Shown here: one piece after another, positions 35,224-43,531 of the stretch
Layout of the letters: each line of letters begins with the position of its first letter
Position numbering within the stretch: position 1 is the first letter of the stretch
NCBI GenBank assembly: GCA_015075405.1
Contig: JABTUK010000002.1
Span: forward strand, 124,001-188,000
Source of the DNA: Anaerolineales bacterium
GTDB taxonomy: Bacteria > Chloroflexota > Anaerolineae > 4572-78 > J111
Direction of reading: 5' to 3'
DNA length: 64,000 nucleotides
The notes under the pieces: generated by a model
The model's database searches: none
The model's input: the letters and a program-made list of their open reading frames with translations, nothing else
What the model was told of the DNA's origin: nothing
Position numbers and translations under genes: made by a program

Positions 35224-35649
35224 TTACTGCAAATTATCTTCTGTAGAGTTATCTTGCCTAACCCTATTCCTTGTTTTCAAATTCACTAATTGGACTCGTA
35301 GCCGCTCTTTTTCCTCAATAGCACTATTTAAACGCACTACTGAGTCCATAAATTCAATCATAATATCAGCCTCATCTGCTTTAGTAAAAAGATAAGGGCG
35401 AATTAACCTCAGCACCTCAATTACGTCGGTCCGACTACTACACGTCCATATCCAGCTCTGTGCATGCCCTGGGCGTGCCACTTCCGCTCGTTTAATATTT
35501 CCAACACCAAAAATTTCATATAATCTTGTTATTGTCGGTTTATGACACATTTTGACTGATAAACGTGCTGAATAACAAGGATCCTTGATAATACGGAAAT
35601 AACCTTCACCATCTATTAATCCAGCAGCCCAGGCGTACATATTTGACAT
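35224..35649 (-). CDS. LAGLIDADG family homing-endonuclease-like protein
   Basis: 141 residues with one LAGLIDADG motif (WAAGLIDGEGYF, residues 5-16) followed by beta-strand and helix pattern ITRLYEIFGVGNIK and a basic, coiled C-terminus. Single-motif members act as homodimers. AGGAG lies 7 bases before the ATG at 35649; a TTG 30 bases upstream is rejected. It is AT-rich compared with neighbours, indicating transfer. It is neither inside an intein nor an evident intron here, so it is free-standing, or a remnant whose host intron has gone. Confidence 0.8.
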   Translation of the reverse strand: MSNMYAWAAGLIDGEGYFRIIKDPCYSARLSVKMCHKPTITRLYEIFGVGNIKRAEVARPGHAQSWIWTCSSRTDVIEVLRLIRPYLFTKADEADIMIEFMDSVVRLNSAIEEKERLRVQLVNLKTRNRVRQDNSTEDNLQ

Positions 35650-35720
35650 ACGATGCTCCTGTACTGTATCACGACTCAATTACAAAACATACTCACTTTG
35701 TATTTATCATGCTTCATGTC

Positions 35721-36512
35721 TCAAAACGTCCCCTTAATCCGCCCCCCGTCCACCGGCAGCGACACGCCGGTGATGTAGCTGGCTCGCTCGGAAGCCAAAA
35801 AGGCGACCACGGCCCCAAACTCCTCCGGCTGGCCGACCCGGCCCAGCGGCACAGCCTGGCCCATGGCGGCAATGGCTTCAGCCACGCTTTGCTCGTTTTT
35901 TTGTGCCCTAGCCTGAGCTAACTGCTCGATCCGGTCGGTCTGGATCGTCCCTGGCATCACATTGTTCACCGTAATTCCATACGGAGCCAACTCTTGAGAC
36001 AGCGTTTTAGCCAGCCCATGCACCGCCGGGCGGATGGAATTGGACAGAATCAGGTTATCCAACGGCTCTTTGACCGACATACTGGTGATGTTAATAATCC
36101 GCCCCCAGCCTTCCTGCTGCATATAAGGCAGCGCTGCTCGAATCAGCCGGACGGTGCTCATCAGGGTCAGGTTCAAAGCTTCCTGCCACTGCCTGTCCTC
36201 AAAATCGGTAAAGTTGCCGGCCGGCGGGCCGCCGGCATTGGTGACTAGAATCTGTAGTTTGCCAAAATGTTTGACTGTCTCTTTGACCACCTGCTGAATA
36301 TCGCGGGAATTGGCCATATCGGACGGGACGGCCAGGACTTCGCTGCCGGTTGTCATCACAATTTCGTCAGCGGCCGCCTTCAACGCTTTACCGTCGCGGG
36401 CGCAGATGGCTACCTTGGCCCCCTCCCGCGCCAGCGCCAGGGCGCAGGCCCACCCCAACCCTTTGGAAGAAGCCGTTACCAGAGCAACCTTGTCTTTGAG
36501 GCCGAGGTCCAT
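35721..36512 (-). CDS. Short-chain dehydrogenase/reductase with altered catalytic tetrad
   Basis: A 263-residue Rossmann protein: TASSKGLGWACA (14-25, TGxxxGxG-like cofactor motif), NAGGPP (around 93), and SDR catalytic region ITSMSVKEPLDNLILSNSIR, where the canonical YxxxK is replaced by S-N-S-I-R (Tyr to Ser, Lys to Arg). The C-terminal YITGVSLPVDGG is typical of FabG-like SDRs. I know a subgroup with this substitution, commonly annotated as 3-oxoacyl-ACP reductase, but activity is unproved. AGGAG is 12-13 bases before the ATG. Confidence 0.88.
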   Translation of the reverse strand: MDLGLKDKVALVTASSKGLGWACALALAREGAKVAICARDGKALKAAADEIVMTTGSEVLAVPSDMANSRDIQQVVKETVKHFGKLQILVTNAGGPPAGNFTDFEDRQWQEALNLTLMSTVRLIRAALPYMQQEGWGRIINITSMSVKEPLDNLILSNSIRPAVHGLAKTLSQELAPYGITVNNVMPGTIQTDRIEQLAQARAQKNEQSVAEAIAAMGQAVPLGRVGQPEEFGAVVAFLASERASYITGVSLPVDGGRIKGTF

Positions 36513-36540
36513 CGTGTGTAATTACTCCTGGCTGATAGAA

Positions 36541-36606
36541 GCGATGAGGCGAGGAGGCGAGGAGGCGAAGAACTGTCGCCTCCTCGCCTCACGTAGCCTC
36601 GCGTCT
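36541..36606. repeat. Palindromic octamer array, unit GGAGGCGA / inverse TCGCCTCC
   Basis: GAGGCGA GGAGGCGA GGAGGCGA, loop AGAACTG, TCGCCTCC TCGCCTCA. Same family as 52464-52517. Ends at the stop of the ThiF-like gene. Confidence 0.85.
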
Positions 36607-37638
36607 TCAGCTTCCAATATACTTGGCGTACAGTCCTCTCGCTACGCTCTCGTCTTCGGTGCCTTTGATGATAGCCCGCGCATCGGCGAAGAGGGTGATA
36701 TCATAACCGTCAACGGTGAAACGCAGCAAATAATCGTTGCGGGCGGTGATCTCGCTCACATGGGCCAGCCGCTCGGACAGTTCGGCCAAGGGCAGCTTTT
36801 TCGCGCCCGATACACGAAGTTGGACCGCGTTGCGCCCGCACAGGCTGACCACCTGCCCGCCTTTCTCCTGGTTGAGAAACTCAAAGTTGCGCTGCTGGCA
36901 GGCCAGACAATCGGGCCGAGGGCCGCCACCCTCGAACTGCTCGAAGGTATTGTACCACACATCGAAGTGGATGATGCCCCGATTCAACTCACCCTGCCCC
37001 ACAATCAGCTTAATCGCTTCGGCGGCGCTGACGCTGGCCACCGCGCTGACCACCGGGCCGACTACCCCGGCGGTGTCACAGGTGGCCGTCGCGCCGGGCG
37101 GCGGCACATCGTTGAAGAGGCAGCGCAGGCAGGCGGTCTGGCCAGGGATAATCGTCTGGCTCATACCATAGGTGGCGACGGCGCCGGTGTAAATCCAGGG
37201 AATGTTGTGCTTGATGCAGGCGTCGTTGAGGATGTAGCGGGTTTCAAAGTTGTCGGTGCCATCAAGCACCACCGTCGCTCCGGCGATGAGACTTTCAATG
37301 TTTTCGGCATTGACATCACTGACGATGCCCCGCACCTCGATCTCGGAGTTGATTGCCCGCAGCTTGCGCTCGGCGGCGGCGGCTTTGGGCAGGTTCTCGG
37401 CCAAATCCTGCTCGTCGAAAAGGAGCTGCCGCTGCAAATTGTTCAGCTCAATGAAATCCCGGTCCACAATGGTCAGATGGCCCACCCCGGCGCGGGCCAA
37501 ATGGTTGGCAATCACCGTGCCGGTCGCCCCGCAGCCGATAACGACCACGCGGGCGGCCAATAATTTTTGCTGTCCCTCGAGGCCAATGCCGGGGAAAATC
37601 GTTTGGCGGAGGTAACGAGAGAAGTTTGGATTGGTCAT
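36607..37638 (-). CDS. MoeB/ThiF-family E1-like adenylyltransferase
   Basis: Activates the C-terminal glycine of a ubiquitin-like sulfur carrier (MoaD, ThiS or CysO type). 343 residues: nucleotide motif GCGATG (35-40), VDRDFIELNNLQRQ (58-71), DGTDNFETR (126-134), zinc pair CLRC (170-173) with a later CLAC pair, and catalytic Cys187 in TATCDTAGVVG. A C-terminal extension of about 80 residues is not a rhodanese domain. The stop of the upstream HigA-like gene and this ATG are one base apart (TAA-G-ATG), so they are coupled. A JAMM protease lies upstream; no carrier gene is in view. Confidence 0.92.
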   Translation of the reverse strand: MTNPNFSRYLRQTIFPGIGLEGQQKLLAARVVVIGCGATGTVIANHLARAGVGHLTIVDRDFIELNNLQRQLLFDEQDLAENLPKAAAAERKLRAINSEIEVRGIVSDVNAENIESLIAGATVVLDGTDNFETRYILNDACIKHNIPWIYTGAVATYGMSQTIIPGQTACLRCLFNDVPPPGATATCDTAGVVGPVVSAVASVSAAEAIKLIVGQGELNRGIIHFDVWYNTFEQFEGGGPRPDCLACQQRNFEFLNQEKGGQVVSLCGRNAVQLRVSGAKKLPLAELSERLAHVSEITARNDYLLRFTVDGYDITLFADARAIIKGTEDESVARGLYAKYIGS

Positions 37639-37639
37639 C

Positions 37640-37978
37640 TTAAAAAAAAGTAGCGGGTGAGAGTTTAAATCGTTTGGATAGAGCACGGATTTGGGACACA
37701 TTCAGTTCCCGTTTCCCGGCTAACAATTCTGATACAGTTTTTGGATCACCCAATTCGGGTAAATGGGAAGGGGTCAATTGGTGTTCATCCATGAGAAATC
37801 TTAATACATCCCCACTCACCACATCATCAACAGAATGATGAATTTCTTCATAGGCTGCTATCATTATACCTAAAGTATCTAACAGCTCATAGAATGGATG
37901 ACTTTCATCCTCACCCACAATCTCCAACAAATTATCCAAAGTTTCTAAAGCCTGGGTATATTGCTCTTCATATAACAT
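37640..37978 (-). CDS. Orphan HigA-like (XRE) antitoxin
   Basis: 112 residues: helical N-terminus (MLYEEQYTQALETLDNLL...) and a C-terminal helix-turn-helix (LTPSHLPELGDPKTVSELLAGKRELNVSQIRALSKRF region, residues 65-105), the layout of the COG5499 HigA group, normally partnered by an upstream HigB mRNA interferase. No HigB gene is present: upstream lies a fragment of the TGTCATTTCGA repeat and then the JAMM gene. It may be an addiction antidote left after toxin loss, or a captured regulator of moeB. Confidence 0.82.
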   Translation of the reverse strand: MLYEEQYTQALETLDNLLEIVGEDESHPFYELLDTLGIMIAAYEEIHHSVDDVVSGDVLRFLMDEHQLTPSHLPELGDPKTVSELLAGKRELNVSQIRALSKRFKLSPATFF

Positions 37979-37979
37979 G

Positions 37980-38019
37980 AGGATTTCTCGTTCCGCTTCG
38001 CTTCACTCGAAATGACATG
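37980..38019. repeat. Half-copy of the TGTCATTTCGAG element
   Basis: GGATTTCTCG ... CTCGAAATGACA upstream of the HigA-like start, occupying the place where higB would be expected. Confidence 0.65.
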
Positions 38020-38023
38020 ATTT

Positions 38024-38058
38024 CTTGGCCTCAGCCTCAGCCTTAGCCTACGCCTCAA
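38024..38058. repeat. Hexamer array, unit AGCCTC
   Basis: GGCCTC AGCCTC AGCCTT AGCCTA CGCCTC; it contains the stop codon (TGA on the minus strand, 38055-38057) of the JAMM gene. Confidence 0.75.
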
Positions 38059-38483
38059 AGTGTCTTCTCATCCACGATCTCCAACCCTACCCACTCGAAG
38101 CGGCGGGGACTATTATCAAAAAGCCGCCAAACTTGAGTATTCAGCGGCCTGCCTTCGTGAACGGAAGCAATCAGGTAGTAGACATCTTCAAAGGCGCTGT
38201 CCATATCGGTTTGGGAAGGGATGGCCGGCCAATCCGGGTGAGAGTGGTAGATGCCGATGATGTCCAACCCAGCCTCATCGGCGGCGAATTGGACCTGGCC
38301 AAACTCTTCGGCGCTAATCACAAAGCGGTCGGTGCGCTCGGTGTTCTGGTTCGCGGCCCGGCGAACCTCGCGCACCAGGCCGCCGTTGTCAAAGCTGCCC
38401 AACAAAAAACCGCAACATTCATAAGGATAAGTTTCTTTGGCGTGGGCGTAGATTTGTTTGAGTTGAGCGTCGGTGATTTTCAT
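38055..38483 (-). CDS. JAMM/MPN+ metalloprotease (Mov34/Mec-like)
   Basis: Zinc isopeptidase of 142 residues with a full JAMM site: Glu22 (YPYECCGFLLG), His80 and His82 (YHSHP), Ser90 and Asp93 (SQTD). Bacterial members release amino acids or sulfur from C-terminal glycines of ubiquitin-like sulfur carriers, as in CysO-dependent cysteine synthesis. Its neighbour MoeB/ThiF would charge such a carrier, which is not in the window. The ATG at 38483 overlaps a fragment of the TGTCATTTCGA repeat, and no good Shine-Dalgarno is seen. Confidence 0.9.
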   Translation of the reverse strand: MKITDAQLKQIYAHAKETYPYECCGFLLGSFDNGGLVREVRRAANQNTERTDRFVISAEEFGQVQFAADEAGLDIIGIYHSHPDWPAIPSQTDMDSAFEDVYYLIASVHEGRPLNTQVWRLFDNSPRRFEWVGLEIVDEKTL

Positions 38484-38589
38484 GTCATTTCGACCGCAGG
38501 GAGAACATTTATCGTATCTACTCAATCATGTCATGACATCGTTGGCGAATATTATGTAAATGATCGCCAACTTTGCCCCCGACTGTGAT

Positions 38590-38725
38590 CCGGCCTCCGC
38601 CGCCCGCCCGGAAATGAATTTCCGGGCTAAAAAACAGCGCCGGATCAATCCGGCTAATCCCAAGCCCCCTTCAGGGGGCGCTGTCGTGTAGCCCGGAGTT
38701 TCAACTCCGGGCGGGTGACGGATTA
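38590..38725. repeat. Four stacked GC-rich hairpins
   Basis: GCCCGGAAAT-GA-ATTTCCGGGC (38606-38627), GCCGGATCAATCCGGC (38639-38654), GCCCCCTTCAGGGGGC (38664-38679) and GCCCGGAGTT-TCA-AACTCCGGGC (about 38690-38712). The first and last are similar, forming a composite repeat between JAMM and loader genes. Confidence 0.85.
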
Positions 38726-38777
38726 AGCCAGGGTAGATTGAACCATAAACTCAATATAAGATTCGCCAACAGGATCA

Positions 38778-38882
38778 TGTCATTTCGAGCGACCCGCTAC
38801 GCAGGGAGCGAGAAATCTTAGAAATCCATATGTGCAATATAACCGTCGCGAAGATTTCTCGGCCTTTGGCCTCGAAATGACA
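38778..38882. mobile_element. MITE-like element with perfect 12-bp TGTCATTTCGAG ends
   Basis: TGTCATTTCGAG at 38778-38789 and CTCGAAATGACA at 38871-38882, subterminal AGAAATCT / AGATTTCT. No ORF. Similar sequences are known from many bacterial genomes; here two full copies and three fragments. Confidence 0.75.
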
Positions 38883-38886
38883 GGCA

Positions 38887-40299
38887 TCAGCGCACCCTTC
38901 TGACCGGCACTCTGGCCTTATTGGCTGCGCCGCGAGCGGGCAGGCCGCGATAGCTGGGGGCCATAATTTCAAAGGTGGTGCAGCGGCCCACATCCAAAAA
39001 GAGCGATTTGAGGCGCGGTTTGAGGTCAATGTCTTTGGCCATGGTGATAATGGTCGGCAGGCGGCCGTTGTAGCGGTGGTTGAAAAGCTGGTACAACTTT
39101 TCCTCGGCCCAGGGTGTGGCGCTTTCGGTGCCCAGGTCGTCCAGCACCAGCAGCGAGGCCCGGCGGACCTCGTCGAAGCGCTTGTCGTAGGGGGTCAGGC
39201 TGTTAGGATTGAAGGCCGCGCGGAGGTGGTCGAGCAAATCAGGCACGACCACAAACAAGGCTGGCTCGCCCCGCTTGGCTACTTCATTGGCGATAGAGGC
39301 CGATAGGTGCGTTTTGCCGCAGCCATAAGTGCCGGTAAAAACAATCCAATCCTGGGGATGGACGGCGTAGTTACGGGCGCGTTCAAAGGCCCGCTTGAGA
39401 TTTTCGGCTTTGGCCGGGTCCAACTCGCCTTCGCGCAAACTAAAACTCTCAAAGGTTTGGTCGGCGTGCAGCGACAGGCTGGACAATTCCGAACTGCCTT
39501 GAGCTACGCCAATCTGGCGGAAGTCGGGGGCCAGGATTTTGATAATTTGCGACAGGTCGGGATCTACCATGCGCGAGCGGATGCGGATGTCAATCTCTTC
39601 CAACTCGTGGTTGGAGGTGACTACGGTGGGCAGTTGGGCATTGTAGCGATAGTTGAACAACTGGAACAGTTTTTCCTGCGCCCAGGGAGTCGAACTGTGC
39701 GCGCCGAGGTCATCCAGAATCAACAGCGAGGCCGTGCGAATCTCTTCAAAGCGCTGGTCGTAAGAGGTACTGCTGTTAGGCCCATAAGCCGCCCGCAGGT
39801 GGTCGAGCAAATCGGGCACTACCACAAACAGGGCTGGCTTACCCTGGCTGATGATGTGATTGCCAATAGCCGCCGCCAGATGCGATTTGCCGCAGCCGTA
39901 GCCGCCCAATAAAATCAGCCAGCCTTCGGGTTGGCTGGCAAAGTTGTAGGCCATATCATAGGCCATGCGCAAGTTACGCCGCCGCTCGTCGGTGAGGCCG
40001 TACCCTTCGGGGACAAATTTATCAAAGGTGTAGCGGGCCATCTTGTCCATGTTGCTGATGAGGCGGAGTTGATTCAGCCGCTTGTTTTCCTGCTCTTGCA
40101 AGCGGCATTGGCAGGGGACCAACTTGCCAAAGTTGGGGTGGCCGACCGGCACATCCTGGCGCAAATAGCCGGTGCCGCCGCAAATAGGACACAGCCACTC
40201 CTCGTCGCTGGGCAGCAAAATCTCAGGATTACCGCCAGCGGGACGTTCATCAGGCCAGTAGTTCGTATTGCGGTTGAGAATTTCGTCTAATTTGTCCAT
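38887..40299 (-). CDS. DnaC/DnaI-like helicase loader with two AAA+ domains
   Basis: 470 residues. N-terminal zinc site (CPICGG, 37-42, and CQC near 63-65), as in DnaI; first AAA+ with Walker A GGYGCGKSH (132-140) and Walker B LLILDDLG (192-199); second AAA+ with Walker A GTYGCGKTH (323-331) and Walker B LLVLDDLG (383-390). The two ATPase copies share ALFVVVPDLLDHLRAA, so they arose by internal duplication. Usual DnaC/DnaI loaders have one AAA+. Start chosen at 40299 (MDKLDEIL); upstream codons are a GCGAATG repeat. Downstream of dnaB and a dnaD-like gene in one direction: a primosome operon. It would load DnaB on DNA. Confidence 0.88.
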   Translation of the reverse strand: MDKLDEILNRNTNYWPDERPAGGNPEILLPSDEEWLCPICGGTGYLRQDVPVGHPNFGKLVPCQCRLQEQENKRLNQLRLISNMDKMARYTFDKFVPEGYGLTDERRRNLRMAYDMAYNFASQPEGWLILLGGYGCGKSHLAAAIGNHIISQGKPALFVVVPDLLDHLRAAYGPNSSTSYDQRFEEIRTASLLILDDLGAHSSTPWAQEKLFQLFNYRYNAQLPTVVTSNHELEEIDIRIRSRMVDPDLSQIIKILAPDFRQIGVAQGSSELSSLSLHADQTFESFSLREGELDPAKAENLKRAFERARNYAVHPQDWIVFTGTYGCGKTHLSASIANEVAKRGEPALFVVVPDLLDHLRAAFNPNSLTPYDKRFDEVRRASLLVLDDLGTESATPWAEEKLYQLFNHRYNGRLPTIITMAKDIDLKPRLKSLFLDVGRCTTFEIMAPSYRGLPARGAANKARVPVRRVR

Positions 40300-40301
40300 G
40301 G

Positions 40302-40376
40302 AGTGAATAGGCGAATGAGCGAATGGCGAATGAGCGAATAAAAAACTTTCATTCGCCATTCGCTTATTCGCCATTC
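40302..40376. repeat. Palindromic array GCGAATGA/GCGAATG, inverse ATTCGCC/ATTCGCTT
   Basis: Alternating 8- and 7-nt units, loop AAAAAACTTTC, inverse arm. It touches the TAG stop of the dnaD-like gene and ends near the loader start. Copies at 41082-41145 and 63406-63468. Confidence 0.88.
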
Positions 40377-41074
40377 TAATGCTGGATCAACTGTTTAAAC
40401 TCTTCGTCGGTGTACCAGGGCTTGACGCCTTCATCTTTTTTGCCTTTGCCATCGTCGCGACCGGCCGTGGCCATGCGCTCCAAAACCGCCCGGATATAGC
40501 TCCACTTGCGAACATTGTTTTCTACGGCAATCTTGAAAGCATCCTCAATCCAAACCTGCGGATAAGTGGCCTCGGCGTCTTTCAATTCGTCCACAATGAT
40601 CGGCGAAAGCAGGCCGATATTGGCCTCGTACAAATCAAAAATGTTGGGTCGCTTGGCCGGCGGCACAATTTCCGCCCCGCTAACGGCAACGACGCCCATT
40701 TCGCCGGCTTCAACTTTGGCGTGCGCCTGCCGCCCCCGCTCGCTGTTGAGAAAGTAGAGGTCGTGCCGGCCCGCGTCGTCCTCAACTTGGGCATATAGTA
40801 AAGCGCCCCGCTCGACCGCCCGGTTCAGCCCCTGGGTCAGCGCATTTTCCACGTCCTCGTCAATCAAAGCTAGGCTGTGGACCAGTGTTTCGTCGGCCAG
40901 CAATTCATTCTTGGCAATCACCTGTCGGGCCTGGCGGTAATGCACCCACAAAAAATGCAGCGTGACCTTCAACTCAGCCAGGCTGTCAATCTGGGGCAAC
41001 AACCGGGCAAAAAACAAGTCCGGCACTGAGGTAAAGCGTAATTCGCCTGCGGGAAAACCGTTGAATTTTTCCAT
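40376..41074 (-). CDS. DnaD-domain replication protein
   Basis: 232 residues: N-terminal winged-helix-like region (1-110) and a C-terminal DnaD domain (about 140-200) with IFDLYEANIGLLSPIIVDEL and WIEDAFKIAVENNVRKWSYI, followed by ERMAT and a basic, disordered tail. DnaD proteins remodel DNA and help recruit helicase at the origin or at restart sites. The gene lies between dnaB and the loader gene, as expected for the three-part helicase-loading machinery. The stop codon abuts a GCGAATG hairpin. Confidence 0.85.
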   Translation of the reverse strand: MEKFNGFPAGELRFTSVPDLFFARLLPQIDSLAELKVTLHFLWVHYRQARQVIAKNELLADETLVHSLALIDEDVENALTQGLNRAVERGALLYAQVEDDAGRHDLYFLNSERGRQAHAKVEAGEMGVVAVSGAEIVPPAKRPNIFDLYEANIGLLSPIIVDELKDAEATYPQVWIEDAFKIAVENNVRKWSYIRAVLERMATAGRDDGKGKKDEGVKPWYTDEEFKQLIQH

Positions 41075-41081
41075 AATTTTT

Positions 41082-41145
41082 GAATGGCGAATGAGCGAAT
41101 GGCGAATAAAGGATTTTCATTCGTCATTCGCCATTCGCTCATTCT
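41082..41145. repeat. Palindromic GCGAATG array between dnaB and dnaD-like genes
   Basis: GAATGGC GAATGAGC GAATGGC, loop, inverse ATTCGTC ATTCGCC ATTCGCTC; reaches the dnaB stop. Confidence 0.85.
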
Positions 41146-42506
41146 TAATACTCCATCGCTTGTCTGCGCACTTCCAAATCCACAAATTGAGCCAGATGCT
41201 TTTTGAAGTAAACCGAGAAGATGCCGGTGGGGCCGGAGCGGTGTTTGCTGACGATGATCTCGGCAATATTGGGAAATTCGGTATCGGGGTTATACACATC
41301 GTCGCGGTAGACAAACATGACCACGTCGGCATCCTGCTCGATACTACCACTTTCTCTCAGGTCCGACAACATCGGCCGCTTATCATGCCGCGATTCGACC
41401 TGGCGGGACAACTGGCTGAGGGCCAGGACGGGCACATTCAGCTCACGGGCCAGCGCCTTGATCGAGCGGGAAATATAACTGATTTCCTGCTGCCGGTTCT
41501 CACTGCGCGAATCGCCGCGCATGAGCTGCAAGTAATCAATAATAATCATATCCAGGCCGTGTTCGGCGTGGAGGCGGCGGGCTTTGGTGCGCAGTTCCAG
41601 GGCCGAGATGGCCGGGGTATCGTCAATAAAAATAAAGGTGTTCGATAGCAGAGTGGTAGCCTGCATAAATGTGGGCCACTCGTTGTCTTTAATGTCGCCC
41701 AGGCGGAGGCGCTGGCTGTCAATGCCAGTCTCGGCGGAGATGAGGCGTTGGACCAACTGCTCGTCGCTCATTTCCAAACTGAACAAGGCAATGCGTTTTT
41801 GCCAGCGGCGGGCTGCGTGGAGGGCCATACTGAGCGCAAGGCTCGTTTTACCCATGCCGGGCCGTCCGGCCAGAATAATCACATCGGAGCGTTGCAAGCC
41901 GCCCAGCAATTTATCCAAATCGGCCAGGCCGGTGGGGATGCCGACAATTTCGCCGCGATGGTTCCACAGATATTCCACCCGGTCGTGATACTGGTCAAGA
42001 ATCTGGCGGATGGGACGCAAATCCCGGTCCACCCGCCGGGCGGCGACGCCGAAAATAATCTCCTCGGCCCGGTCCACCACTTCGTCGGCGTCTTCGCTGC
42101 CCTCGTAGGCCAGCCGGGCAATTTGGCCGGCGGCGTCAATCAACCGGCGCAAAACCGCCGTGCGCTCGACAATGCGGGCATAAAACTCGACGTGGATTGA
42201 GGTCGGCGTGGCGTTCATCAGGCTGGTCAAATAGGCCGCCCCACCAATTTCGACCAGTTGACCCCGGCGTTCCAACTCGTCGGTCAGCGTAACCAAATCA
42301 GCCGGTTCGCGCCGCTCGTGCAGGTCACGAATGGCCTCGAAAATCCAACTGTGGCGCTCCACATAAAAATCAACCGGCTGCAAAAAGGTCGCAATGCGGA
42401 TAATCGCGTCGGTATCAATCAGCAGCGCGCCCAATACGGCTTCTTCGGCTTCAACGTTATGCGGCTGTAATCGGTCGGGCACAGTGCCCGGTAGCACGTC
42501 AATCAT
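41145..42506 (-). CDS. dnaB: Replicative DNA helicase
   Basis: Hexameric 5'-3' helicase unwinding DNA ahead of the replisome, 453 residues. N-terminal DnaB-N domain ([17 protein letters not shown], residues 15-31), linker, RecA-like domain with Walker [10 protein letters not shown] (214-222), Walker [11 protein letters not shown], and the DnaB motifs [11 protein letters not shown] and [15 protein letters not shown] near the C-terminus. There is no intein, though many DnaB proteins carry one. First gene of the primosome operon dnaB, dnaD-like, dnaI-like. The upstream 218 bases have no recognised feature. Confidence 0.96.
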   Translation of the reverse strand: MIDVLPGTVPDRLQPHNVEAEEAVLGALLIDTDAIIRIATFLQPVDFYVERHSWIFEAIRDLHERREPADLVTLTDELERRGQLVEIGGAAYLTSLMNATPTSIHVEFYARIVERTAVLRRLIDAAGQIARLAYEGSEDADEVVDRAEEIIFGVAARRVDRDLRPIRQILDQYHDRVEYLWNHRGEIVGIPTGLADLDKLLGGLQRSDVIILAGRPGMGKTSLALSMALHAARRWQKRIALFSLEMSDEQLVQRLISAETGIDSQRLRLGDIKDNEWPTFMQATTLLSNTFIFIDDTPAISALELRTKARRLHAEHGLDMIIIDYLQLMRGDSRSENRQQEISYISRSIKALARELNVPVLALSQLSRQVESRHDKRPMLSDLRESGSIEQDADVVMFVYRDDVYNPDTEFPNIAEIIVSKHRSGPTGIFSVYFKKHLAQFVDLEVRRQAMEY

Positions 42507-42724
42507 TGCTTATTCTCAGAACAAAAGTTCTAATCTACAATAATAACACGAGCGCGGGATTTCGTCAAACAGAAGTTTGCAACGACCTTCCGCGCCCACA
42601 AGCCAGCCAGAAACAACAATAAATTTTACGGATAATGACTAAAAACAGTTATGGCGAGGTAAATCAGTTTTTCGGCGAGGTTCACCCAGCCCCACCGGTT
42701 GCGCTCTGGGGTCAGATGGGCCGC

Positions 42725-43249
42725 TTAATTCTTACCCAGATCGTCTAAATCGAGTTCGTCAATAAAGTCGCGGAAAACGGCCAGCTTCTCTTCTTCTTCT
42801 TCCGACATCGGTTCGCTCTCAACGTCCAGGCTGGACTCTTCCAGGCTTGTCTCCGGCACAATCGAAGCAGCCGACATCACGTCTTCGGCCACAAACAGAG
42901 GCGCATTGGCTCGGACGGCCAGGGCGATGGCATCGCTGGGGCGGGCGTCAATTTCCATGCTCTGCCCATTGACATCCATCACAATCCGGGCAAAAAAGGT
43001 ATCATTTTTCAACTCGCTGACCATCACGTGCGAAATAGTCGCGCCCATTTCGTCAATAATGCTTTTTAACAAATCGTGCGTAAGCGGGCGCGCTACCTGG
43101 ACGCCCTGTAATTGGATAGTAATGGCATCGGCCTCAAATGGGCCAATCCAAATGGGCAGGTAGCGGTCTGTATCCACATCTTTCAAAACCACCACCCGAT
43201 GCTGGGACATCAAGCTGACCCGAATACTATCTATCTTGACCTCAATCAT
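42725..43249 (-). CDS. Bifunctional-nuclease (BFN/DUF151) domain protein
   Basis: 174 residues with the DUF151/BFN domain (1-135: MIEVKIDSIRVSL, LPIWIGPFEADAI, RPSDAIALAVRANAPLFV) and an acidic C-terminal tail (PMSEEEEEKLAVFRDFIDELDLDDLGK). The tail resembles the UVR-like C-terminus of many bacterial members. Archaeal and plant homologues show nuclease activity; bacterial function is not settled. AGGAGGA sits 7-8 bases before the ATG at 43249, deciding against the upstream starts. Confidence 0.9.
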   Translation of the reverse strand: MIEVKIDSIRVSLMSQHRVVVLKDVDTDRYLPIWIGPFEADAITIQLQGVQVARPLTHDLLKSIIDEMGATISHVMVSELKNDTFFARIVMDVNGQSMEIDARPSDAIALAVRANAPLFVAEDVMSAASIVPETSLEESSLDVESEPMSEEEEEKLAVFRDFIDELDLDDLGKN

Positions 43250-43321
43250 GCCCATCCTCCTGCCCATAGGCTCTCAGATTTATTATTATAGTTCTCTAGC
43301 AAAGTTTTCGCCACTGAAACA

Positions 43322-43377
43322 GGGTAGCAAAGTAGCATGTAGCAGGCCATAAGTTTGCTACTTTGCTACTTGCTACC
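43322..43377. repeat. Palindromic array, unit GTAGCAAA / inverse TTTGCTAC
   Basis: GTAGCAAA GTAGCAT GTAGCAG, loop, TTGCTAC TTTGCTAC TTGCTAC. Same family as 60764-60834. Confidence 0.82.
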
Positions 43378-43531
43378 TTGATTGTGGGGAAAGAATTTTT
43401 CTGGACACTTATATCACTTATTTCTATGCCAGCTTAAGGCTGACACCGAATTGGCTGGATTATACCACATCCCAAATTGGCTTACAAGTGACTATTGGCC
43501 TATAAACAAGGCTGTAGATATAATTTAAGAT

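Larger units (their letters stand above)
38484..38886. other. Repeat-filled intergenic region
   Basis: About 400 bases made largely of repeats: a TGTCATTTCGA half-copy at 38481-38512, stacked GC-rich hairpins at 38590-38725 and a complete TGTCATTTCGAG element at 38778-38882. No gene. Confidence 0.8.

Noticed and set aside
40300..40374. 25-residue N-terminal extension of the helicase loader
   Set aside because: It is translated from a GCGAATG repeat that also occurs in non-coding places (41082, 63406).
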